Positions 18,170-25,453 of a stretch of 64,000 nt of DNA are shown here, piece by piece; the first letter of the stretch is position 1; each line of letters begins with the position of its first letter. The DNA is from Schaalia turicensis ACS-279-V-Col4 (GTDB lineage Bacteria; Actinomycetota; Actinomycetes; Actinomycetales; Actinomycetaceae). The position numbers and the translations under genes were made by a program. The DNA lies in the NCBI RefSeq assembly GCF_000296505.1, contig NZ_JH815209.1, forward strand, positions 401,947-465,946. Direction: 5' to 3'. A model generated the notes under the pieces. The model was not told the origin of the DNA. It worked only from the letters and a program-made list of their open reading frames with translations, and did not search any database.

Positions 18170-18382
18170 TCAATTGGTTGGCTTTGACCAGTTGCCGCGT
18201 CCTGGGCGGCGAGCGTTCCACTCGTCGATTGTTTCTACTTTCCAGCCCATTGTGCGCCTGCCTTCGAGTCCGATGTACACGTCGGGCTCTGGAAGCGTGT
18301 AGTGCCCTAGAGTGCCTACTTGTACGCCAATACGGCGGGCAAGGTCAGAGCGAGACAGGTAGACGGGTGTCTGGTCTGTCAT
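18170..18382 (-). CDS. Excisionase-like helix-turn-helix protein
   Basis: 70 aa. YLSRSDLARRIGVQVGTLGHYTLPEPD is a winged helix-turn-helix of the AlpA/Xis/MerR kind, followed by GWKVETIDEWNARRPGRG. Such proteins steer excision or control transcription in integrative elements. ATG 18382 has AAGGAA upstream and overlaps the stop of the preceding membrane protein gene (ATGA). The neighbouring broken integrase supports a mobile-element origin. Confidence 0.7.
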   Translation of the reverse strand: MTDQTPVYLSRSDLARRIGVQVGTLGHYTLPEPDVYIGLEGRRTMGWKVETIDEWNARRPGRGNWSKPTN

Positions 18383-18543
18383 TTCTTGTTCCTTCCCATG
18401 ATGAATGCAATCAGGTAGATGACCCATGCGACGACAAGCAACGTGCCTGCGATTGCTGCGTAGACCGTATAGCCTTCGACGGCAAGCCAGACGATGATGC
18501 ATGCGAGAGCGAGCGAGATCAGGATGTCCTTGATGTTGTTCAT
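18379..18543 (-). CDS. Small membrane protein (2 TM)
   Basis: 54 aa with two hydrophobic helices (DILISLALACIIVWLAV and AIAGTLLVVAWVIYLIAFIM) and a basic C-terminus GRNKK. It overlaps the excisionase-like gene by 4 bp, so the pair is co-translated. No function is recognised; small phage or plasmid membrane proteins look like this. The ribosome site is weak. Confidence 0.5.
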   Translation of the reverse strand: MNNIKDILISLALACIIVWLAVEGYTVYAAIAGTLLVVAWVIYLIAFIMGRNKK

Positions 18544-18572
18544 GTTGTGTGGTGGAATTTTTCGTAGGGGCC

Positions 18573-18609
18573 GGTGGCCCGGAGTTGTTACTGGCATCTC
18601 CGGGCCATC
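18573..18609. other. Strong hairpin (12-bp stem)
   Basis: GGTGGCCCGGAG (18573-18584) pairs with CTCCGGGCCATC (18598-18609), with one G-T type pair. It lies just upstream of the small membrane protein gene on the minus strand. No U run adjoins, so it may be a leader structure rather than a terminator. Confidence 0.45.
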
Positions 18610-18718
18610 GGTCTCATTTGCGGTTGTTCCTCGGTACTGTGATCACCTTGGCGCTTGCCTTGATGATTTCAGCGATCCCGAAGAGGATTCCCAGTAATTC
18701 CTACGAAATCCGTTTCCT

Positions 18719-19033
18719 TCACCCCCTTCCTACACCCCCATAATACCACACTAGTAAAGTGTTGACAGGTGGAAAGAGGATACAAAGCAAGAAAATGACT
18801 AGAACTTGAAACTCTCCCCAAGCTTCCGCGCGTTCGGCTTCCTCAGCTTCCTTCCGACGCTTACGACGGTCAGCGGGTGTGATATACACCCCACGAATCA
18901 TCTCTGATTTCGCAATCGCCATCGCGTTTTGGGCGTCTTTCAGGTTGGAATATGAGCCGATTAGGTACCGTTTGCCCTCAAAACTGAAGCGGACGCGGTA
19001 TTTTCCTCAGTATTTCTCGATTCCACGCGGTAA
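18719..19033 (-). pseudogene. Phage integrase N-terminal remnant with in-frame TGA
   Basis: Minus-strand frame: PQLPRGIEKY, TGA, GKYRVRFSFEGKRYLIGSYS, NLKDAQNAMAIAKSEMIRG, then TPADRRKRRKEAEEAERA. This is the AP2-like arm-binding N-terminus of an actinobacterial tyrosine integrase. The TGA stands where Trp is usual. After about 80 codons the sequence leaves the family and becomes hydrophobic, so the core-binding and catalytic domains are gone. The element therefore cannot excise by its own integrase. It lies 130 bp from the right direct repeat, the usual integrase position. Confidence 0.7.
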
Positions 19034-19158
19034 CTGTGGCATTTCAGCTCCGTTGGTTGTGCCTGGTATCAATTTCAACGGCTATTGGTATCAGGCGGGC
19101 TTGATACCAGCATGATACCAATTTCAGGCACCTAAACGGCTTTCACTCTCCCCCACAC

Positions 19159-19186
19159 CACCCCACCACAAACGGCGTGATAGCAA
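19159..19186 (+). repeat. Right copy of 28-bp direct repeat (possible attachment site)
   Basis: Partner of 16285-16312 (25/28 identical). It directly adjoins the terminator of tRNA-Gly. The tRNA sequence itself is not duplicated. Confidence 0.6.
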
Positions 19187-19190
19187 CAAA

Positions 19191-19221
19191 AACCCCCGAT
19201 TCTCAACGAAAACCGGGGGTT
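19191..19221 (-). terminator. Terminator of tRNA-Gly
   Basis: CCCCCGG...CGGGGG hairpin on the minus strand (arms 19192-19198 and 19214-19220) followed by TTTTTGTT, immediately after the tRNA 3' end. Confidence 0.85.
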
Positions 19222-19227
19222 ATCAGA

Positions 19228-19297
19228 GCGGATGACGGGAATCGAACCCGCGTGATCTGCTTGGAAGGCAGAGGCTCTACCATTGAGCTACATCCGC
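19228..19297 (-). tRNA. tRNA-Gly (anticodon TCC)
   Basis: The 70-nt cloverleaf on the minus strand has a 7-bp acceptor stem (GCGGATG with CATCCGC), D-loop AATGGTA, anticodon loop CTTCCAA and T-loop TTCGATT. CCA is not encoded. The accessory island abuts its 3' side. Confidence 0.95.
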
Positions 19298-19427
19298 AGA
19301 CGCATCAAAGCGCGCATGGTCGATAGTAGCGGGTTTTCACTTCGATTGCGAAATTTAACCCTCTAGGCCTTATGATCTTCCATGTAGCATTTCGCTTCGG
19401 CGCCCTCAAACGCCGTTGCGTGTGTTT

Positions 19428-19501
19428 CGGGGTGTGGCGCAGCTTGGTAGCGCGCCTGCTTTGGGAGCAGGATGTCGCAGGTTCAAATCCTGTCACCCCG
19501 A
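19428..19501 (+). tRNA. tRNA-Pro (anticodon TGG)
   Basis: The 74-nt cloverleaf has acceptor CGGGGTG/CACCCCG, anticodon loop TTTGGGA and T-loop TTCAAAT. CCA is not encoded. It is divergent from tRNA-Gly. Confidence 0.95.
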
Positions 19502-19508
19502 CAGTCAA

Positions 19509-19546
19509 AAAGAGGCCGTGACCCGCATAAAGGTCACGGCCTCTTT
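19509..19546. terminator. Bidirectional terminator after tRNA-Pro
   Basis: 15-bp perfect stem AAAGAGGCCGTGACC (19509-19523) with 19532-19546. It serves tRNA-Pro on the plus strand and the alcohol dehydrogenase on the minus strand. Confidence 0.85.
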
Positions 19547-19574
19547 CACTTCAATGCTCATGAAGCAACGTATT

Positions 19575-20633
19575 TCAGAACGTTGCCGTATCGATCACGT
19601 AGCGGTAGCGCACCTTAGAGTCGACAACGTTGTTGTAGGCCTCGGTGATGTCTTCGCCACTGATGATCTGAACCTGCGGGGCGATTCCATGCTCGCCACA
19701 GAAGTCCAACATTTCCTGCGTTTCGGGGATGCCACCAATGTTGGAACCAGCAACGATTCGGTTACCGCCAATGACCGAACGCCACGGCAGGGTCAGCGGT
19801 GTCTCGGGCAGGCCGACGTTCACGAAGGAACCGAGCGGACGCAGTGTTGCAATCAGCCCCGCGTAATCAAGGTTCGCGGCGCTAACGGTGCAGATAATCA
19901 GGTCAAAGCTGGAAGCAAGCGAGGCGACTGTCCCCTCTTCACTGGTGGCGTAGAAGTGCGTTGCGCCGAACCGACGCGCATCTTCTTCCTTCGAACGACC
20001 GTGCGAAATCACGGAGACCTCGGCACCCATGGCCGCCGCAATCTGGACCGCCATGTGCCCCAGTCCGCCCATGCCCACAATTGCGACCTTCTTGCCGGGG
20101 CCAGCTCCGAAGCGCTTCAGTGGCGAATACGTCGTAATACCCGCGCACAGCAACGGAGCCGCTGCCTCAAACGGGATTTCATCCGGGATACGGCACGCAA
20201 AGTTTTCCGACACCGTGAAGCCCTGGGAGTAACCGCCGGCAGTCGGATTTCCATCGGCATCCAAACCGTAGGTCCAGAGCGCTCCTGGAAGGCCGGCCTC
20301 GTCCCCTGTACAGAACTGTTCGTAGCCCGAGGTGCACATTTCACACGTGCCACACGAGTTGGTCAGGCAACCGACGCCGACCTTGTCGCCAACCTTGTAC
20401 TTCGTGACGCCTTCGCCGACTTTGGTGACGATGCCGGCGATCTCATGACCGGGGACCAGAGGGTACTTCTTCGGGCCCCACTCGCCCCTGGCGCTGTGAA
20501 TGTCGGAGTGGCAGACGCCGGCGTACTTGACCTCGAAATAGATTTCGCCGGGGCCGGGTTCGCGCAGGTGAATGGTGGTTTTGTGGAAAATGCTGGCGGT
20601 GTCGTCGCACGCGTAGGCGAGAACGTCGGGCAT
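19575..20633 (-). CDS. Zinc-dependent NAD(P) alcohol dehydrogenase (YahK/cinnamyl-alcohol type)
   Basis: 352-aa medium-chain dehydrogenase. Catalytic zinc ligands are Cys41 and His63-Glu64 (GHEIAG). The structural zinc cluster has Cys94, 97, 100 and 108. The Rossmann glycine motif is GMGGLGH at about 194-200. The pattern is that of the NADP-dependent aldehyde reductase subgroup (YahK, CAD-like), which reduces aldehydes to alcohols. ATG 20633 follows TTGGAGGCATC. The upstream region holds a C9 tract (minus strand) and a perfect 15-bp palindrome. Confidence 0.9.
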   Translation of the reverse strand: MPDVLAYACDDTASIFHKTTIHLREPGPGEIYFEVKYAGVCHSDIHSARGEWGPKKYPLVPGHEIAGIVTKVGEGVTKYKVGDKVGVGCLTNSCGTCEMCTSGYEQFCTGDEAGLPGALWTYGLDADGNPTAGGYSQGFTVSENFACRIPDEIPFEAAAPLLCAGITTYSPLKRFGAGPGKKVAIVGMGGLGHMAVQIAAAMGAEVSVISHGRSKEEDARRFGATHFYATSEEGTVASLASSFDLIICTVSAANLDYAGLIATLRPLGSFVNVGLPETPLTLPWRSVIGGNRIVAGSNIGGIPETQEMLDFCGEHGIAPQVQIISGEDITEAYNNVVDSKVRYRYVIDTATF

Positions 20634-20651
20634 GATGCCTCCAAAGATTGT

Positions 20652-20677
20652 GGGGGGGGGATCGCCGATTATCGGCG
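20652..20677 (-). promoter_or_regulatory. Homopolymer tract and 15-bp palindrome before the alcohol dehydrogenase
   Basis: Nine G (20652-20660; C9 on the coding strand) sit between the ribosome site and CGCCGATTATCGGCG (20663-20677), a perfect palindrome with 7-bp arms. The palindrome is an operator candidate. The tract could vary in length and shift spacing in the leader. Confidence 0.5.
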
Positions 20678-20898
20678 TCGTTTCATTATCCGCGTTGGGT
20701 GCAATTCGCGCACGCCGACGACGGTGATGAAGTTGCTGGCGGCGTGAGCACGGTGGACGTGGGTGGATTCAGTTGCCACAAGTGGATCATTCCACGATGC
20801 ACGAGGTCGCGCCCCTGATGAGGGCTCAACGCCTATGTGGCGCGAATATCACGAAGCATTTCCGCCGAGCGCTCTGGGGAGCCTCGTAGCTCGTCGCC

Positions 20899-21108
20899 TT
20901 ACCAGCGACGAAGCGGCACCAACCGTAATCTGAAGGTCGCGGTGGCTGAACCAGGTTTGCCTTCGTCTTCACACACAAAAGAGAAAAGATCATCAATCAT
21001 TTCTCGCAATTCGCGGAGCGTGTGGCCCTGCGTGTGGTAGGTCTGCCCAGCGTACGTTAAATGAGCGATCCACCAGCCACGATCACGAGCGACCTCAACG
21101 GTCATCAT
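20899..21108 (-). CDS. HicB-like antitoxin-type protein, solitary
   Basis: 69 aa: TVEVARDRGWWIAHLTYAGQTYHTQGHTLRELREMIDDL. This is the partial RNase-H fold of HicB/DUF1902 antitoxins. ATG 21108 or 21105 follows GGAGGGGAA. No HicA-like toxin (about 60 aa, dsRNA-binding fold) was found on either side, and no DNA-binding tail is present. It may be an orphan antitoxin or a housekeeping member of the family. Confidence 0.65.
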   Translation of the reverse strand: MMTVEVARDRGWWIAHLTYAGQTYHTQGHTLRELREMIDDLFSFVCEDEGKPGSATATFRLRLVPLRRW

Positions 21109-21217
21109 TTCCCCTCCAGTTCCTCGTAAGAAAAATTGCCACTGTAGTCCTCAGACATTCGCGGAGCCCCCCCCTTATGCCCCCGTCAGCGTAGGAAACT
21201 CCTTACGAAAACAAAAA

Positions 21218-21239
21218 CCCGGAACCGCAAGGTTCCGGG
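21218..21239 (-). terminator. Terminator of tRNA-His
   Basis: CCCGGAACC (21218-21226), loop GCAA and GGTTCCGGG (21231-21239), followed on the minus strand by TTTTTGTTTT. Confidence 0.85.
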
Positions 21240-21248
21240 ATTCATCTG

Positions 21249-21322
21249 GGTGGCTGACGGGACTCGAACCCGCGACGTCCTGGACCACAACCAGGTGCTC
21301 TACCAACTGAACTACAGCCACC
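21249..21322 (-). tRNA. tRNA-His (anticodon GTG)
   Basis: The cloverleaf on the minus strand has anticodon loop TTGTGGT, T-loop TTCGAGT, acceptor GTGGCTG/CAGCCAC and the extra G-1 paired with C73 that marks tRNA-His. Confidence 0.95.
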
Positions 21323-21465
21323 ATTGAAGCGCTTAGCGCAACGGAGAAAACTCTAGCAAATAAGTCACCTCAAATGAAAATCGTACTGGGTACTAGCGCG
21401 TGTCATTCGCCACGTCGCCCCCAACAAGCGCAAAGCCACACCAAGCAAGGCGCCACGTCACCAAC

Positions 21466-21809
21466 CGCACCCAACGCGACAAAACCGAACTTTTAAACCC
21501 ACATCCGTCACACCAAGCGCACCCGGGAACCACACACACTCACCACCACATCACCCACCGCACCCAACGCGACAAAACCAAGCTTTTAGACCCACATCCG
21601 TCGCACCAAGCGCACCCGGGAACCACACACACGCACCACCACATCACCCACCGCACCCAACGCGACAAAACCGAGCTTTTAAACCCACATCCGTCGCACC
21701 AAGTGCAGTCGGGAACAAAAAATCAACCCACACACGGCACCAACCGCACCCAACGCGACAAAACCGAGCTTTTAAACCCACATTCGTCGCACCAAGTGCA
21801 CCTGGGAAC
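21466..21809. repeat. Four tandem copies of a 93-bp repeat
   Basis: Unit starts are 21466, 21559, 21652 and 21745, exactly 93 bp apart. Each has a conserved core of about 52 bp (CGCACCCAACGCGAC, then CTTTTAAACCCACAT, then GTCGCACCAAG). The remaining 41 bp is nearly identical in copies 1 and 2 and different in copies 3 and 4. The plus strand is open across the array because 93 is a multiple of 3. The predicted peptide is His/Thr-rich, has no ribosome site and looks non-coding. The rest of 21323-21963 holds a 22-bp tandem pair (21887-21930) and no gene. Confidence 0.85.
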
Positions 21810-21886
21810 AGAAAAGACTCAGCCAGGCACCGATGCAATATCGGAATCAGACCCTTGAGACCCTAACCACCTAGAATTAAACCAGT

Positions 21887-21930
21887 CCAACTTCCAGGGG
21901 CTAGTTCGCCAACTTCCGGGCGCTAGTTCA
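21887..21930. repeat. Tandem pair of 22-bp repeats
   Basis: CCAACTTCCRGGSGCTAGTT occurs at 21887 and again 22 bp later with two differences. It lies just beyond the end of the ATP-grasp gene. Confidence 0.7.
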
Positions 21931-21963
21931 GGCCTTCGGGGCGTCCTCACTCAAGCGAGATGC

Positions 21964-22881
21964 TCACCAGTGCGCACGCACCGAGATTGCATCAGCAAAG
22001 TTTCCGAGCGCTTCCGGCGTTGCGCCCAGGTACAGGTCAGCATCAACCAAAGACACTTCCATGACCAAGAACGAGCCCTTACCGTCCGGCACCAGGTCCA
22101 CGCGGTTGAACAGGAACTGTTCGTCGCGTCCAATGCGTTCCTTCACGTATGCGTGCAGGTTACGGCGGATTTCTTCGCCCCACTGCCATGCGACAGAGTC
22201 GGCTGCCTGAGCGGTGACAACTGCTTCGTGCATGCTCGGGTCGGTGACGGATGCGGGGTGCAGCTGCGCACGCTTCACCACAGCGTGCGAGACCAGACCA
22301 TTGAAGAACACCAGCGAAATCTCACCGTTGGTGTCGATTTCTTCGAGGTAGCGCTGAACCATGACCGCACGTCCCTCGCCCAGCAGCTGCTGGACCTGCG
22401 CGATGGCGGCTTGACGCTGCGGGGTGGAAAGAGTGGTGTATCGGCCGATATCACGCACGCCGGACGAAACGGCGGGCTTGACAATGAACTCACCAGAGGC
22501 CGGGAATCGTGTGTGGATCTGGTGCTTCGACAGGTTCTGCTCAGGTTCCAGCCAGGTGGTGGGAATGGTGGGCAGACCGCGCTTCGCCAGCGAGCGCAGG
22601 TAGGTCTTATGCGTGTTCCACTCGAGAATGTCGGGGTGGTTCAGGATTCGCGGAACCTTCTTGGTCCATTCGAGGAAGGTGTCGCGTTGCAACGGGTAGT
22701 CGCTGACCGAACGAACGATGACCATTCCGGCTTCGTTCCAGTCCACGTCCGGGTCATTCCAAACTTTAATGTGGGGGTCGCATCCGCGTTCCGCGAGAGC
22801 ATCCAGCAATCCTTCCTCACCGTGGTAGAGGTTCGGCATTGCAGATGATGTCACCAGCGTGACTTTGGGCTTGGTCGTCAT
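21964..22881 (-). CDS. ATP-grasp ligase (DcsG/RimK-like)
   Basis: 305-aa ATP-grasp protein. The N-terminal pre-ATP-grasp part reads KVTLVTSSAMPNLY and VIVRSVSDY. ATP-binding lysines lie in EFIVKPAVSSGVRD, and the metal-binding end is FLFNRVDLVPDG followed by VMEVSLVDADLY. It resembles actinobacterial ligases related to the cycloserine cyclo-ligase DcsG and to glutathione-synthetase-like enzymes. The reaction joins a carboxylate to an amine using ATP; the substrate is unknown. It lies downstream of ddl on the same strand, separated by a hairpin. ATG 22881 was chosen; ATG 22908 is possible. Confidence 0.75.
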   Translation of the reverse strand: MTTKPKVTLVTSSAMPNLYHGEEGLLDALAERGCDPHIKVWNDPDVDWNEAGMVIVRSVSDYPLQRDTFLEWTKKVPRILNHPDILEWNTHKTYLRSLAKRGLPTIPTTWLEPEQNLSKHQIHTRFPASGEFIVKPAVSSGVRDIGRYTTLSTPQRQAAIAQVQQLLGEGRAVMVQRYLEEIDTNGEISLVFFNGLVSHAVVKRAQLHPASVTDPSMHEAVVTAQAADSVAWQWGEEIRRNLHAYVKERIGRDEQFLFNRVDLVPDGKGSFLVMEVSLVDADLYLGATPEALGNFADAISVRAHW

Positions 22882-23042
22882 AGTTCCAAAGATACCGAAT
22901 CGGCGCATGCTTGTGGGAGTTAAGTCCTGAGAGCCAGCGCACGCCACAGTGGTCGTTTGTTCGCTCAGCGACGAGGCCGCCTCCACTTGGAAACCGTCTC
23001 ACCACTACAGGGGCGGGGGCACACTCGCGTCTAAGATCAAGG

Positions 23043-23072
23043 AGGGGCGTACTCAAATCTGGGTACGCCCCT
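23043..23072 (-). terminator. Hairpin between ddl and the ATP-grasp gene
   Basis: 10-bp perfect stem AGGGGCGTAC (23043-23052) with 23063-23072, located 27 bp after the ddl stop. It probably ends the ddl transcript. Confidence 0.7.
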
Positions 23073-23098
23073 TCCCGTTGTCTTTATCGGTTCGACAC

Positions 23099-24235
23099 TT
23101 ATCGCAATCCGAGTTCCCGATCGAGCGCTTCTTCAAGAAGTGTGTCAATCAAGCTGGTGTAGTCGAGTCCTCCCTTTGCCCACATTTGCGGGAACATGGA
23201 GATCGGCGTGAATCCGGGCATGGTATTCACTTCGTTGATGATGACGGATCCGGTTTCTTCATTGTGGAAGAAGTCGACGCGTGCCAGACCTTCGCATTCC
23301 AAAGCGTCGAACGCGCGGGCAGCCGTGTCGCGGATCTTCTTTTCGAATTCGGGCGCCACGTTTGCCGGGCACACGAGGCCGATGGCTTCGGTGTCGACGT
23401 ATTTGAGTTCGTAGTCGTAGAACTCGCCTTCGGGGACCTCGATTTCGCCGAGGGGCGCGGTGCGCGGGTGTCCCGTGGCGGATCCGAGGACGCCGCATTC
23501 GATTTCGCGTCCAACGATTCCGGCTTCGACGATGACGCGCGGGTCAGCGTTTTGCGCTTCCTTCATGGCGACTGCAAGCTCGCCCGCGGAATCGACTTTG
23601 GTGATACCGATGGAGGAGCCTGCGCGACAGGGCTTCACGAACACAGGGTATCCAAGTGCGCTCACGCGGTCGGTGCATGCCTTGGGGTCTTCTGCCCATT
23701 GAAGAGCGGTGATGAGTTCCCACTGCCCCACGTCGATTCCGGCTGCGGCAAGCACGGTCTTCGTCAGGTGCTTGTCCATAGAGATTGCGCTGGAGGTGAC
23801 GCCGCATCCGACGTAGCGGACGTTCGCCATCTCGAAGAGGCCCTGGATGGTGCCGTCTTCGCCGTAGGGTCCGTGCAATAGAGGCAGGACAACGTCAACA
23901 TGTCCAAGGTCTTCAACGCCGGAAACATGGGAATCTAAAGCCGAGGGATCGCCTTCGTAGGTGACGTCAAGCAGCGACCCAGAACCGGGAGCAAGAACAA
24001 CGCGCGAGGCGCCGGCCGTCACGCTCTGGCCGTGTCCGTCTTTGAATTCCAACGCCGAAGGGTCATCGGCTACGCGCACCCATTCCCCATCGTGAGTAAT
24101 ACCGACGGGCAGAACATCCCACTTCTCGCGATCAATTGCGCGCAGAATTCCGGCCGCTGTCGCACACGAAACCTCGTGTTCACCTGAGCGTCCACCAAAA
24201 ACGATGAGGACGCGACGCTTTTCAGTTTCAGTCAT
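23099..24235 (-). CDS. ddl: D-alanine--D-alanine ligase
   Basis: 378-aa ATP-grasp enzyme that makes D-Ala-D-Ala for peptidoglycan precursors. The N-terminus has FGGRSGEHEVS, the centre LPLLHGPYGEDGTIQGLFE, and the C-terminal end ARVDFF and NEVNTMPGFTPISMFP, all standard Ddl signatures. Ser in the HGxxGEDG-to-SAISMDK region and the final N-E-V-N metal ligands are present. ATG 24235 has only a weak ribosome site. gpsA follows the same direction upstream, so the two may be co-transcribed. Confidence 0.96.
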   Translation of the reverse strand: MTETEKRRVLIVFGGRSGEHEVSCATAAGILRAIDREKWDVLPVGITHDGEWVRVADDPSALEFKDGHGQSVTAGASRVVLAPGSGSLLDVTYEGDPSALDSHVSGVEDLGHVDVVLPLLHGPYGEDGTIQGLFEMANVRYVGCGVTSSAISMDKHLTKTVLAAAGIDVGQWELITALQWAEDPKACTDRVSALGYPVFVKPCRAGSSIGITKVDSAGELAVAMKEAQNADPRVIVEAGIVGREIECGVLGSATGHPRTAPLGEIEVPEGEFYDYELKYVDTEAIGLVCPANVAPEFEKKIRDTAARAFDALECEGLARVDFFHNEETGSVIINEVNTMPGFTPISMFPQMWAKGGLDYTSLIDTLLEEALDRELGLR

Positions 24236-24374
24236 GCGTTAAGAGTATCGCCACCGCGCGCCCGTTCGACTACGCGGTAGCGGTGTGCCCGTTTACTCGC
24301 ATTGCCGAAGCCACGCTCGGCATATTTTCACGCTACGCGTGAACGCCACCCGAACAAGGGCGCGAATAGGAACC

Positions 24375-25406
24375 TCAGAGTAGCGAGATCTCCCAGCCAT
24401 CCATCTTCTGCGGGCGCGCAAGGAGCATCTGTCCCATCTGTTCGATCGTGGCGTCACCGCTGACAACGGCTAGAACGGCTGCGCTGATCGGCATATCGAT
24501 GCCCAGCGAATCAGCGACAGCAAGGATCGGCTCGGCAGAACGCACGCCTTCAACAACGCCAGGTGACAACGCGAGGGCCTTGTCCAAACTCAAGCCCGTA
24601 CCCATACGATGACCCAAGGAGAAGTTACGTGACAGGCGCGACGAACAGGTTGCCATCAGATCACCAATACCGGCGAGTCCAGCAAATGTGGCGGGGTCTC
24701 CCCCAAGCGCTTGACCCAGGCGAGTCATCTCAGCAAGACCTCGTGTAATGAGAGTCGCGCGGGTATTGAGCCCCAGCCCCATCCCCTCTGCAGCGCCAAT
24801 AGCCACGGCAATGACGTTCTTCGTCGCGCCCGCGATCTCACAGCCAATAACGTCCGTCGAGACATACGGCCTAAAGTACGAGGTGTGACACGCCTTCGCA
24901 ATATCGATAGCCAACTGCTGGTTCGTTGAGGCAACGACTGTGGCCGTCGGCTGATGCTCGGCGATTTCGCGCGACAGGTTCGGCCCGGAAATGATAGCAA
25001 TACGATCTTGGCCTAGTCCCGAGGCTTGTTCGATAATCTCGTCGACGCGCAGATGACTTGCAAGCTCCAAGCCCTTCGCAAGAGACACGATCACAACATC
25101 ATCACTCAAGCATGGGCGCGCAGCCTCCAGAGTCGAACGCACACCGGCAACCGGCACAGCGATAACGATCAGTTGAGCGCCGGTCACAACCTCTTCGATA
25201 GACGTCGACGCACTGATCTGATCCGACAGTTCAATACCGGGAAGATAGGTCGCGTTCTCACCCGAGTTGATGAAGTCAACCGTGGTAGCTTTCCGACCCC
25301 ACATTGTTACATTGAGCCCAGCATCCGCAAGAATCTGCGCAAAAGTAGTACCCCAAGCGCCGGTACCTAAAACCGCCGCGCGCGTAAACACACGTTCCTT
25401 ACTCAT
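24375..25406 (-). CDS. gpsA: NAD(P)-dependent glycerol-3-phosphate dehydrogenase
   Basis: 343 aa. The Rossmann motif GTGAWGTTFAQILADAG is near the N-terminus, and the catalytic Lys lies in GATKNVIAVAIGAAEGMGLG. It makes sn-glycerol-3-phosphate for phospholipids, matching the plsC-type gene 0.8 kb upstream. ATG 25406 gives the family-typical N-terminus. The 40 extra in-frame codons upstream run into a divergent gene region and are not conserved-looking. Confidence 0.95.
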   Translation of the reverse strand: MSKERVFTRAAVLGTGAWGTTFAQILADAGLNVTMWGRKATTVDFINSGENATYLPGIELSDQISASTSIEEVVTGAQLIVIAVPVAGVRSTLEAARPCLSDDVVIVSLAKGLELASHLRVDEIIEQASGLGQDRIAIISGPNLSREIAEHQPTATVVASTNQQLAIDIAKACHTSYFRPYVSTDVIGCEIAGATKNVIAVAIGAAEGMGLGLNTRATLITRGLAEMTRLGQALGGDPATFAGLAGIGDLMATCSSRLSRNFSLGHRMGTGLSLDKALALSPGVVEGVRSAEPILAVADSLGIDMPISAAVLAVVSGDATIEQMGQMLLARPQKMDGWEISLL

Positions 25407-25453
25407 ATGTGAGACCCTACTAGCACCTCGACAATTATGGCGGTGAAGATTCA

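Noticed and set aside
19416..20747. 443-codon plus-strand open frame over tRNA-Pro and the alcohol dehydrogenase
   Set aside because: It begins before a tRNA, runs through a terminator and is antisense to the dehydrogenase with intact zinc motifs.
21466..21809. CRISPR array
   Set aside because: Units are 93 bp with a 52-bp core, and the intervening parts of copies 1 and 2 are almost identical, unlike unique spacers. No cas genes are present.
21400..21858. His/Thr-rich repeat protein encoded by the 93-bp array
   Set aside because: The frame stays open only because the period is a multiple of three. There is no ribosome site and the composition is atypical, so I treat the array as non-coding.
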